Positions 51,627 to 61,200 of a DNA stretch of 64,000 nucleotides are shown here, piece after piece. The position numbers and the translations under genes were made by a program. Location: contig OZ004588.1 in the NCBI GenBank assembly GCA_963924555.1, positions 7,592,484 to 7,656,483 of the forward strand. Direction: 5' to 3'. Source of the DNA: Crambe crambe. Its lineage: Eukaryota > Porifera > Demospongiae > Poecilosclerida > Crambeidae. The first letter of the stretch is position 1. The number at the start of each line of letters is the position of its first letter. The notes under the pieces are model-generated. The model was not told where the DNA came from. It saw only the letters and a program-made list of their open reading frames with translations, and searched no databases.

Positions 51627-51697
51627 AATGGGACAAGGTCCCAACATCAACTTGGGACCAATGGGACCAGGTCCCAACATCAACTTGGGACCACCTT
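51627..51697 (+). repeat. Short tandem duplication
   Basis: A unit of about 30 bp, GGGACAAGGTCCCAACATCAACTT, occurs twice in tandem (the second with GGGACCAGG), followed by GGGACCACC. It sits inside otherwise unremarkable subtelomeric sequence. Confidence 0.7.
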
Positions 51698-51837
51698 TGT
51701 GACAAGTTTCCAGATCACATCCAACTCTTGACATTATTTCCCAAGAGTGCATCTATGCATCATGCTCAACATTTAGCTTCATATTTGAGTGCTATTGGTC
51801 TCATAAATTTTTTTTGAAATTTCCAGCCTTGGTAAAT

Positions 51838-51912
51838 TGCAAAAAAACAACAACAAAAAACAAACAACAAAAACAAAAAGAAACAAAAAAAACAACAAAA
51901 AACCAAAAACAT
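51838..51912 (+). repeat. A-rich (CAA)n-like simple repeat
   Basis: A 75-bp stretch of almost only A with scattered C and G, immediately before a copy of the TTTAACAGTCAAAAGTGAATC unit. It could be the decayed tail of a retroposed element. Confidence 0.7.
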
Positions 51913-51919
51913 TACGACC

Positions 51920-52170
51920 AATTTGGGTTTTAACAGTCAAAAGTGAATCTAGGCATCACACTGAATGCTCAGATTGCTACTGGTCTCGTAAAAAAATTGG
52001 TGAATTCTATAGCACTGGTAGGAAGACAGTTTTTGTGACCAATTTGGATTATAATAGTCAAAAAAGTGAGGCTAGACATGCTGAATGTTTAGATTCACAT
52101 TTGAGTGTTATCCGTCTTGCAATAAAATTGCACGTCTATAGCCTTGGTAAATTTCTGAAAATATCTAGGA
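51920..52170 (+). repeat. Two tandem copies of the SMARCC-intron repeat unit
   Basis: Copies at about 51,920-52,025 and 52,030-52,160 share GACCAATTTGG, AGTCAAAA(A)GTGA, CTAGRCAT and CTCGTA/CTTGCA with each other. They match the reverse complement of the intron repeat at 22,385-23,066. Confidence 0.7.
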
Positions 52171-52872
52171 CAAGAAACTGAAGGTTCAATATGCAATACA
52201 CCCGATTTCTGCTGATGGCTAATTGGCAAGGCTGATTATGTATCACAAGAGTTGGGTTTGCTATCATCATCTACTGAATCAACTCGAATCAGCTACAAAG
52301 GTAAGATCGTGTGACAAATGTAGCATTTCCAACTTGTATCCACCTTCAGTACAGTTGCATAACTTTAACAAACTGGCTATGGATATTTTAACAGACTGGC
52401 TATAGCCAATGTAACTCACCAACGGTTGGACTATCAGAAATGAACCTATGTAGGTTGGAAAGAGGATTTAGCTTCCCGGGCCCTCAAGAAGAGGCTTTCT
52501 CCTCCGTGGTTTGACTCGAGGCTGATCTCCTGGCACTTCCATCTCCCTCGGTAGCCAGTCGATGGCTCCAGATCAAAACGGGCTGGGAGTGGCTAGTGGC
52601 TAAGCTATGATAACAGCTCCAGCCTGCCACAGTGACGATCAAAGTCAATAATAATGAATACAAGTTAACAACAAAAACTACACAGATGATGATTGATATA
52701 GCTAGATATAGGAAAGCTGTAGCAGGGTTATGGTCTTCAGACGATTGGGCTGATTTTGAGGGAGCTCACATAGGCCTACTGCATTCAAAGACAAGATGCA
52801 AATTGGACCGAAACAGTGAGAGTTGAGGGTCTGCATAATTGATATTCGGATAGGAAAGCTGTGGTAGAACTA
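52170..52872 (+). repeat. Dispersed subtelomeric repeat, copy D (interrupted by a retrotransposon)
   Basis: A nearly full copy that ends abruptly in GCTGTGGTAGAACTAT followed by a T-tract; its continuation (GAGCCATTCAGTTAGAAGATTGATATCC) resumes at 54,811. Copy E at 55,120-55,940 carries the same sequence uninterrupted. Confidence 0.8.
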
Positions 52873-54808
52873 TTTTTTTTTTTAATGCTTCACAATATTT
52901 TATTACATCATGACTTGCACAATGAAAAGGAATGAAAATGTTGAGTTGTATTGTCGGTCTGTCAGGGTGTGTGACAGCCGTCCATGCAGTTAAAAAAGTA
53001 GCTAGCTAAAGAGAGGTGGTTGTGGAAAGTGGGAACATTTAGCACACTGACAGATGAAGTGGAGAGTGCATGGTTATTGGGGTCGTAAGTGGATATAAGT
53101 GAAAGGCAAGAGGTCTGTTTATATCCTGTGGGGGCAGCTTGTTCCATCCTAGCGATACGGTTAAAGTAGAAATTCCTACATATATTCTTTTTTGGGTCTT
53201 GTAATATTCATTTTCTTATGCAGACCCGATCTTATTTGCTGATCACTGAACGAGATGTATTCACGAATGTCGAAGTCTGCAGTACACAAAACATTACGTC
53301 TCTCAGGTCTAACATGTACATTAGCGGTAGCAGGTTTAACTTGGTCAGTCTCTTCTTGTAATCCGCCTCTGAACCTTTCAAGTTTCTCGATATCCTTTCT
53401 ATAGCAAGGCTTCCATATTTCTGAGCAGTAAACCAGCTGAGATCTGACCAGGGATATGTATAACATCTTCTTTTCGTGCATAGAGTTTGTCGAAGAAAAG
53501 GTACGTCTCAATAGACCCTAAATCTCGTATGTTCTTGCTGTGATATGTCTTACTTCGGGTAGGGATAGGAACGTTATTAATTTCATAAAGAGAGGGGTCT
53601 ACTGATTCACCACCTATTCTCATATGGACGCACTTGGATTCATTAAATTTCAGTTTCCATTGTAAGCTCCAATCGTTCAAGGAATCGAGATCTTCTTGTA
53701 GGCAGGCGATGTCCTCCGAAAGTGCTTTGCATCGTCAACCAAAGCCATAGCTTTCCAGTGATTCCTATATTTCGTAACTTTAGTAATAATTGGTGATGGG
53801 GCACAGTACCAAATGCTTTAGTGAAGTCAAGTAATATTACGTCTGCCAAGTTACAAGCTCCTTCTTGGTCATATACTTCTTGACTATCACTGATTAACTC
53901 TAAACCCAAAATATGCTGCTGACAATTTTGTTTCTATGAATCTATGTATACGAGGCGTTCCACGACTTTAGATGCAGTACTAAGCATTGTTGACCATGGC
54001 TCTATCTCCTGATTTGAGACACAATGTATTTTCGATTAAGTGGGGATTTTGTGCTGACGTAGGGAGTTCAGGAACAAGTGGTGCAGTGGCTGGTATATTG
54101 CATCTAGTCCCATGGCTTTTCTTGGATCAAGGCAAGAGAGGATCTCTAACACATCCTCTTCCAGTATCTTCAAATCTGCACAGTCAGGATCGCCTATGGG
54201 GAGATTTTCATCGGGTGGCAAGGTGTAGGAGCTCACTGTAAATACAGAATTGAAATACTTGTCGAAAAGTGAAGCTCTCTCCTCATCATCAGATACTGTC
54301 ACAGAATTCAAGTAGACTGTCTTTGGGATCACTCCTCTTTCAAGTACGCAATGTACTTGAATAGATCTCTACTCCCAGAATTTGCCACTCTGTCAATAAG
54401 CCTTTTCTCATATGCTGTTTTTGCTATTCGACAGTCTTCTTCGAAGCATTCTTCGGTCTGCATAAGCTTGTCTTTAGCTGCCTCATTTTTGTTCACAGGA
54501 CATTTTCTCCACAATGTATTAAGGGAATTGGACTTATGCCTCAGATCGGCATCAAACCATTTCGGGAATTGGTGATTCTTCAGTCTCACTCTATGTATAA
54601 ACTTCTCCATAGCTGATGTAGTTATTAGCTTAAATATTGCCCAGATTAATTCTACATCTTCCGACTCAAAACAAGCACTAAAGTCCTCATCCATCCATCC
54701 AGTCAGCTTTCTGATAATCATAGGCTTCTTACTGCATTCCTGTTTCGTTCTTATATTTAAGTTTAGATGTATTGGGAAGTGATCTGATCGTATAGGATCA
54801 CTGGATGG
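52873..54808 (-). mobile_element. 5'-truncated, decayed non-LTR retrotransposon (LINE, CR1/jockey-like RT)
   Basis: On the minus strand the order is the endonuclease C-terminus (DPIRSDHFPIHL), a linker, then reverse-transcriptase blocks in shifting frames: DPRKAMGLDAI, ILLDFTKAFGTVPHHQLLLKL (the family has FD where FG is seen), SLQWKLKFNESKC, then a C-terminal RT/thumb part (LYISLVRSQLVYCSEIWKPC). The YxDD catalytic block is not visible; a deletion lies near 53,700. The element starts inside the endonuclease, so it is 5'-truncated, and it ends in a T11 tract at 52,873-52,883, the poly(A) tail on the other strand. Frame changes show it is inactive. Confidence 0.82.
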
Positions 54809-55119
54809 TAGAGCCATTCAGTTAGAAGATTGATATCCAGCTAGAAGATTGAGTCGACGATTGCTATTCAGATAGGAATAAGGGCCATCTGTGGTAGTGT
54901 GATAAGATCATCCAATATACACACAACAATTATAAGGTGGTTTTTGCTAAGACTGGAAACATCAGAGTACCTACAGTTGGAATGGCTATGGAAACACAAC
55001 AGCTACAGCTGTTTAGACTGCCATGGATCGATAAACCGTATAACCGACCAAAATGGGTTGGGAAACTGTCATGACGAATGGACAAGAAATCGAATTCAAA
55101 AAATGTCACGTGTGAATGG
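54809..55119 (+). repeat. Right part of dispersed repeat copy D
   Basis: Continues copy D after the retrotransposon: CAGCTAGAAGATTGAGTCGAC, CAGATAGGAATAAGGGCC, GTGGTTTTTGCTAAGACTGG. The same words occur at 55,868-55,985. Confidence 0.75.
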
Positions 55120-56050
55120 ACAAGGTTCAACATGCAATGCACCCGATTTCTGCTGATGGCTAATCAGCAAGGCTGATTACATATCAGAAGAGTTGGGTTT
55201 GCTATCATCATCTACTGAAGTCTGTGATCAACTCGAATCAGGTACGAAGGTAAGATTGCGTGTGTAGCTATAGCTAAATATTCCATTTCCAACCTCGTGT
55301 CCACCTACTGCATAACTTTAACAAACTGGTTACGATATTTCAACAAACTGGCTATAGCCAATGTAACTCACCTACATCAGAAATGGAAACATCAGCTATA
55401 GCTATTTAGACTGCCATTTAACAAACTGGCTATAGCCATGAACTTACGTAGGGGTACCTGCTTGGAAAGAGGATTTATGTCACGGTGCTTCCATCTTCCA
55501 GAAGAGGCTTTCTCGAGGCTGATCTCCTGGTGCTTCCATCTCCCTGGTCTCGGTGCCCAGTCGATGCAACCAACCAACGAGCTGGTGGCTAAGAACAATA
55601 GGGCTACGAAAACAGCTACACAGTGACAATTGTTCTGAAGTAGATAAAGTCATAAAATAATAATAATAACGAAATACAAATTAACAACAAAATGATATAG
55701 GAAAGCTGTAGCAGGGCTATGATCTCCAAATCTGATTTCGAGGTAGGCCTATACTGTAGATGCAAATTGGACCAAAACAGTGAGAGTCGAGGGTCTGCAC
55801 AATTGATATTCGGATAGGAAGCTGTGGTAGAACTATAATAGAGCCGTCCGTTAGAAGATTCATATCCAGCTAGAAGATTAAGTCGACAATTTATATTCAG
55901 ATAGGAATAAGGGCCATCTGTGGTTCCAGCTATATACACACAACAAAAATAAATTATAATGTGGTTTTTGCTAAGACTGGAAACATCAGCGTACCTACAG
56001 TTGGAATGGCTATGGAAACACAACAGTTACAGGTAGTTAGACTGAACAAA
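55120..56050 (+). repeat. Dispersed subtelomeric repeat, copy E (uninterrupted)
   Basis: Repeats copy D from AATGCACCCGATTTCTGCTG through TGGTAGAACTATAATAGAGCC to AGACTGGAAACATCAGCGTACC without the retrotransposon. Open frames here are fortuitous, because their translations match no family and the sequence is repeat DNA. Confidence 0.8.
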
Positions 56051-56500
56051 CTAGCTATATGCTATAACCACAAACCTACAGTTGGAAATCAGAAATGGAA
56101 ATATCAGCAATAGCAATTTAGACTGCCATTCAACAAAAAGACTATAACCATTGCATTAATAAACTGGCTATAGCCAATACACCTACAGTCGGACCATCAA
56201 AAATGGAAACATAAGCTACGTGGCATATTAGACTGACATTAATTTCCATTTAACCATCTAGCTATAGCCATTAACAAACTGGCTATAGCCACGGTTGGAC
56301 AGAGACATCAGCTATGGAAATACCATTTAGACTGCCATTTGGTACCTACAGTACATAGGACCATCACAAATGGAAACATCAGCTATGGAAACATATTGGC
56401 TATAGCTACCACACTGTACCTACGGTTGTACCATCAAAAGTGGAAACATATAGCTATTTAGACCAAACTGGTGAGGCTACCCTCTATGGCGCTTCCATCT
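56040..56500 (+). repeat. Degenerate tandem repeats of short words
   Basis: The words AACTGGCTATAGCCA, CATCAGCTATGG, TTTAGACTGCCATTT and CTACAGT(T/C)GGACCATC recur every 60-130 bp, as a scrambled satellite derived from the left part of the dispersed repeat. Confidence 0.7.
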
Positions 56501-56523
56501 TCCTAGGCTGCCCCGAATGAAAG

Positions 56524-56662
56524 TTACTGCAGGTTACTGGAGGTTACTGCAGGTTACAGGAGGTTACTGGAGGTTACTGCAGGTTACAGGAGGTTACTGG
56601 AGGTTATAGGAGGTTATCAGAGGTTACTAGGAGGTTACAGGAGTTATTGCAGGTTACAGTAG
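56524..56662 (+). repeat. 10-bp minisatellite AGGTTACTGS
   Basis: About 12 imperfect copies of AGGTTACTGC / AGGTTACTGG / AGGTTACAGG in tandem. Confidence 0.9.
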
Positions 56663-56749
56663 CAGTGGAGTAGGAATAGGAATTTATTGGGGGAGGCAGG
56701 AACAATAATAAGTTAATCACAGTAATAGCAACAATCTTTCTGTCATTAA

Positions 56750-56762
56750 CTAGCCCTAGCCC
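56750..56762 (-). repeat. Short interstitial telomere-type repeat, inverted
   Basis: CTAGCCCTAGCCC is two copies of the terminal hexamer on the opposite strand to the terminal array, directly abutting the left arm of the inverted repeat at 56,763. Confidence 0.6.
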
Positions 56763-56930
56763 AAAAATTTTGATGGAATGAAAGTATTGTGGGTATCATA
56801 TTTTACTGATATCCACAAATTAAACATGTGATCAGAAAGTACACACAGAGAGCAATGTACTGATATTAAAATTATTTGTGGATATCAGTAAATATGGTAC
56901 CCACAATACTTTCATTGCATCAAAATTTTT
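56763..56930. mobile_element. 168-bp inverted-repeat (MITE-like) element
   Basis: Arms of about 57 bp (56,763-56,820 and 56,874-56,930) are near-perfect reverse complements: AAAATTTTGATGGAATGAAAG against CTTTCATTGCATCAAAATTTT, and ATATCCACAAAT against ATTTGTGGATAT. The spacer is about 53 bp. No coding capacity. Confidence 0.8.
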
Positions 56931-57540
56931 GAAATATAAAGAAATATAATAGCATTACCCTCTGTTTAAGCTTTCTATCGATATGCTTAGTTTAGCCATA
57001 CTGATAATTTCGAAAATATATTGTAAAAGGTCTTCAAAATAACTGACGATTAACATAACTTTTGAAATATCAAGTGTATACAGATAATTTCGATATCATA
57101 GCATTGCTCTTTACGTAAACTTTCTGTTCATATGCTTACTTTCTCCATTCCGACAATTTTCAAAACAAAGGTAAAGGGTCGTCAAAATTCCAACCTACTC
57201 ATAACCGATGGTGACTTCTGGCTATCATAACTTTTGAAATATCATGTATATACATACAATTTTAATACTATAGCATTGCTCTTTATGTATGCTTTCTGTT
57301 CATACGCTTACTTTATCCATTCCGACAATTAAAAAAATATGGTAATGTTTCTTCAAAGTTCATAACTGATGGTGACTTCTGGCTATCATAACTTTTGAAA
57401 TATCAAGTATATACATATAATTTTGATATCATAAAATTACTCTCTGTGTAAGCTTTCTGCTGATATGCATATTTTGTCCATATTGACAAAGTTCAACTAT
57501 CCAGAACATTCTCTTCACTATTAACTTTTGAAATATTCAC
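56931..57540 (+). repeat. Subtelomeric satellite, unit about 130-172 bp, four copies
   Basis: Copies begin with TTTTGAAATATCAAGT at about 56,928, 57,061, 57,233 and 57,393. Shared internal words are ATAGCATTGCTCTTT, CTTTCTGTTCATATGCTTAC and GGTGACTTCTGGCTATCATAAC. Confidence 0.85.
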
Positions 57541-57620
57541 CCACATTTTGTTAAACTTTTCTTAACACACATATTTAAGACAATTGCGCATGTCAATTAC
57601 CAACTACGCATATTTCTCCA

Positions 57621-58225
57621 ATTGATGCCCACCATATCTAATTGGTGCCCACCATATCTGATGCCCACCATATCTAATTGATGCCCACCATATCTAATTG
57701 ATGCCCACCATATCTAATTGATGCCCACCATATCTAATTGATGCCCACCATATCTAATTGATGCCCACCATATCTAATTGATGCCCACCATATCTAATTG
57801 ATGCCCACCATATCTAATTGATGCCCACCATATCTAATTGATGCCCACCATATCTAATTGATGCCCACCATATCTAATTGATGCCCACCATATCTAATTG
57901 ATGCCCACCATATCTAATTGATGCCCACCATATCTAATTGATGCCCACCATATCTAATTGATGCCCACCATATCTAATTGATGCCCACCATATCTAATTG
58001 ATGCCCACCATATCTAATTGATGCCCACCATATCTAATTGATGCCCACCATATCTAATTGATGCCCACCATATCTAATTGATGCCCACCATATCTAATTG
58101 ATGCCCACCATATCTAATTGATGCCCACCATATCTAATTGATGCCCACCATATCTAATTGATGCCCACCATATCTAATTGATGCCCACCATATCTAATTG
58201 ATGCCCACCATATCTAATTGATGCC
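57621..58225 (+). repeat. 20-bp minisatellite, about 30 copies
   Basis: Unit ATGCCCACCATATCTAATTG. The first copies vary (GGTGCCC, and one shortened to CTGATGCCC); from about 57,660 on the copies look identical. The last unit is cut at ATGCC, where the telomere-type array begins. Confidence 0.97.
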
Positions 58226-61200
58226 TAGGGCTAGGGCTAGGGCTAGGGCTAGGGCTAGGGCTAGGGCTAGGGCTAGGGCTAGGGCTAGGGCTAGGGCTAG
58301 GGCTAGGGCTAGGGCTAGGGCTAGGGCTAGGGCTAGGGCTAGGGCTAGGGCTAGGGCTAGGGCTAGGGCTAGGGCTAGGGCTAGGGCTAGGGCTAGGGCT
58401 AGGGCTAGGGCTAGGGCTAGGGCTAGGGCTAGGGCTAGGGCTAGGGCTAGGGCTAGGGCTAGGGCTAGGGCTAGGGCTAGGGCTAGGGCTAGGGCTAGGG
58501 CTAGGGCTAGGGCTAGGGCTAGGGCTAGGGCTAGGGCTAGGGCTAGGGCTAGGGCTAGGGCTAGGGCTAGGGCTAGGGCTAGGGCTAGGGCTAGGGCTAG
58601 GGCTAGGGCTAGGGCTAGGGCTAGGGCTAGGGCTAGGGCTAGGGCTAGGGCTAGGGCTAGGGCTAGGGCTAGGGCTAGGGCTAGGGCTAGGGCTAGGGCT
58701 AGGGCTAGGGCTAGGGCTAGGGCTAGGGCTAGGGCTAGGGCTAGGGCTAGGGCTAGGGCTAGGGCTAGGGCTAGGGCTAGGGCTAGGGCTAGGGCTAGGG
58801 CTAGGGCTAGGGCTAGGGCTAGGGCTAGGGCTAGGGCTAGGGCTAGGGCTAGGGCTAGGGCTAGGGCTAGGGCTAGGGCTAGGGCTAGGGCTAGGGCTAG
58901 GGCTAGGGCTAGGGCTAGGGCTAGGGCTAGGGCTAGGGCTAGGGCTAGGGCTAGGGCTAGGGCTAGGGCTAGGGCTAGGGCTAGGGCTAGGGCTAGGGCT
59001 AGGGCTAGGGCTAGGGCTAGGGCTAGGGCTAGGGCTAGGGCTAGGGCTAGGGCTAGGGCTAGGGCTAGGGCTAGGGCTAGGGCTAGGGCTAGGGCTAGGG
59101 CTAGGGCTAGGGCTAGGGCTAGGGCTAGGGCTAGGGCTAGGGCTAGGGCTAGGGCTAGGGCTAGGGCTAGGGCTAGGGCTAGGGCTAGGGCTAGGGCTAG
59201 GGCTAGGGCTAGGGCTAGGGCTAGGGCTAGGGCTAGGGCTAGGGCTAGGGCTAGGGCTAGGGCTAGGGCTAGGGCTAGGGCTAGGGCTAGGGCTAGGGCT
59301 AGGGCTAGGGCTAGGGCTAGGGCTAGGGCTAGGGCTAGGGCTAGGGCTAGGGCTAGGGCTAGGGCTAGGGCTAGGGCTAGGGCTAGGGCTAGGGCTAGGG
59401 CTAGGGCTAGGGCTAGGGCTAGGGCTAGGGCTAGGGCTAGGGCTAGGGCTAGGGCTAGGGCTAGGGCTAGGGCTAGGGCTAGGGCTAGGGCTAGGGCTAG
59501 GGCTAGGGCTAGGGCTAGGGCTAGGGCTAGGGCTAGGGCTAGGGCTAGGGCTAGGGCTAGGGCTAGGGCTAGGGCTAGGGCTAGGGCTAGGGCTAGGGCT
59601 AGGGCTAGGGCTAGGGCTAGGGCTAGGGCTAGGGCTAGGGCTAGGGCTAGGGCTAGGGCTAGGGCTAGGGCTAGGGCTAGGGCTAGGGCTAGGGCTAGGG
59701 CTAGGGCTAGGGCTAGGGCTAGGGCTAGGGCTAGGGCTAGGGCTAGGGCTAGGGCTAGGGCTAGGGCTAGGGCTAGGGCTAGGGCTAGGGCTAGGGCTAG
59801 GGCTAGGGCTAGGGCTAGGGCTAGGGCTAGGGCTAGGGCTAGGGCTAGGGCTAGGGCTAGGGCTAGGGCTAGGGCTAGGGCTAGGGCTAGGGCTAGGGCT
59901 AGGGCTAGGGCTAGGGCTAGGGCTAGGGCTAGGGCTAGGGCTAGGGCTAGGGCTAGGGCTAGGGCTAGGGCTAGGGCTAGGGCTAGGGCTAGGGCTAGGG
60001 CTAGGGCTAGGGCTAGGGCTAGGGCTAGGGCTAGGGCTAGGGCTAGGGCTAGGGCTAGGGCTAGGGCTAGGGCTAGGGCTAGGGCTAGGGCTAGGGCTAG
60101 GGCTAGGGCTAGGGCTAGGGCTAGGGCTAGGGCTAGGGCTAGGGCTAGGGCTAGGGCTAGGGCTAGGGCTAGGGCTAGGGCTAGGGCTAGGGCTAGGGCT
60201 AGGGCTAGGGCTAGGGCTAGGGCTAGGGCTAGGGCTAGGGCTAGGGCTAGGGCTAGGGCTAGGGCTAGGGCTAGGGCTAGGGCTAGGGCTAGGGCTAGGG
60301 CTAGGGCTAGGGCTAGGGCTAGGGCTAGGGCTAGGGCTAGGGCTAGGGCTAGGGCTAGGGCTAGGGCTAGGGCTAGGGCTAGGGCTAGGGCTAGGGCTAG
60401 GGCTAGGGCTAGGGCTAGGGCTAGGGCTAGGGCTAGGGCTAGGGCTAGGGCTAGGGCTAGGGCTAGGGCTAGGGCTAGGGCTAGGGCTAGGGCTAGGGCT
60501 AGGGCTAGGGCTAGGGCTAGGGCTAGGGCTAGGGCTAGGGCTAGGGCTAGGGCTAGGGCTAGGGCTAGGGCTAGGGCTAGGGCTAGGGCTAGGGCTAGGG
60601 CTAGGGCTAGGGCTAGGGCTAGGGCTAGGGCTAGGGCTAGGGCTAGGGCTAGGGCTAGGGCTAGGGCTAGGGCTAGGGCTAGGGCTAGGGCTAGGGCTAG
60701 GGCTAGGGCTAGGGCTAGGGCTAGGGCTAGGGCTAGGGCTAGGGCTAGGGCTAGGGCTAGGGCTAGGGCTAGGGCTAGGGCTAGGGCTAGGGCTAGGGCT
60801 AGGGCTAGGGCTAGGGCTAGGGCTAGGGCTAGGGCTAGGGCTAGGGCTAGGGCTAGGGCTAGGGCTAGGGCTAGGGCTAGGGCTAGGGCTAGGGCTAGGG
60901 CTAGGGCTAGGGCTAGGGCTAGGGCTAGGGCTAGGGCTAGGGCTAGGGCTAGGGCTAGGGCTAGGGCTAGGGCTAGGGCTAGGGCTAGGGCTAGGGCTAG
61001 GGCTAGGGCTAGGGCTAGGGCTAGGGCTAGGGCTAGGGCTAGGGCTAGGGCTAGGGCTAGGGCTAGGGCTAGGGCTAGGGCTAGGGCTAGGGCTAGGGCT
61101 AGGGCTAGGGCTAGGGCTAGGGCTAGGGCTAGGGCTAGGGCTAGGGCTAGGGCTAGGGCTAGGGCTAGGGCTAGGGCTAGGGCTAGGGCTAGGGCTAGGG

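Noticed and set aside
51440-51817. A 125-codon open frame in the subtelomere
   Set aside because: It runs through a short tandem duplication and dispersed-repeat words; no domain is recognisable.
55616-56023. A 135-codon open frame on the minus strand
   Set aside because: Lies wholly inside dispersed repeat copy E; composition reflects AT-rich repeat DNA.
57621-58225. Regular short repeats as a possible CRISPR array
   Set aside because: There are no spacers: the 20-bp units are directly head-to-tail, and the context is an animal chromosome end.
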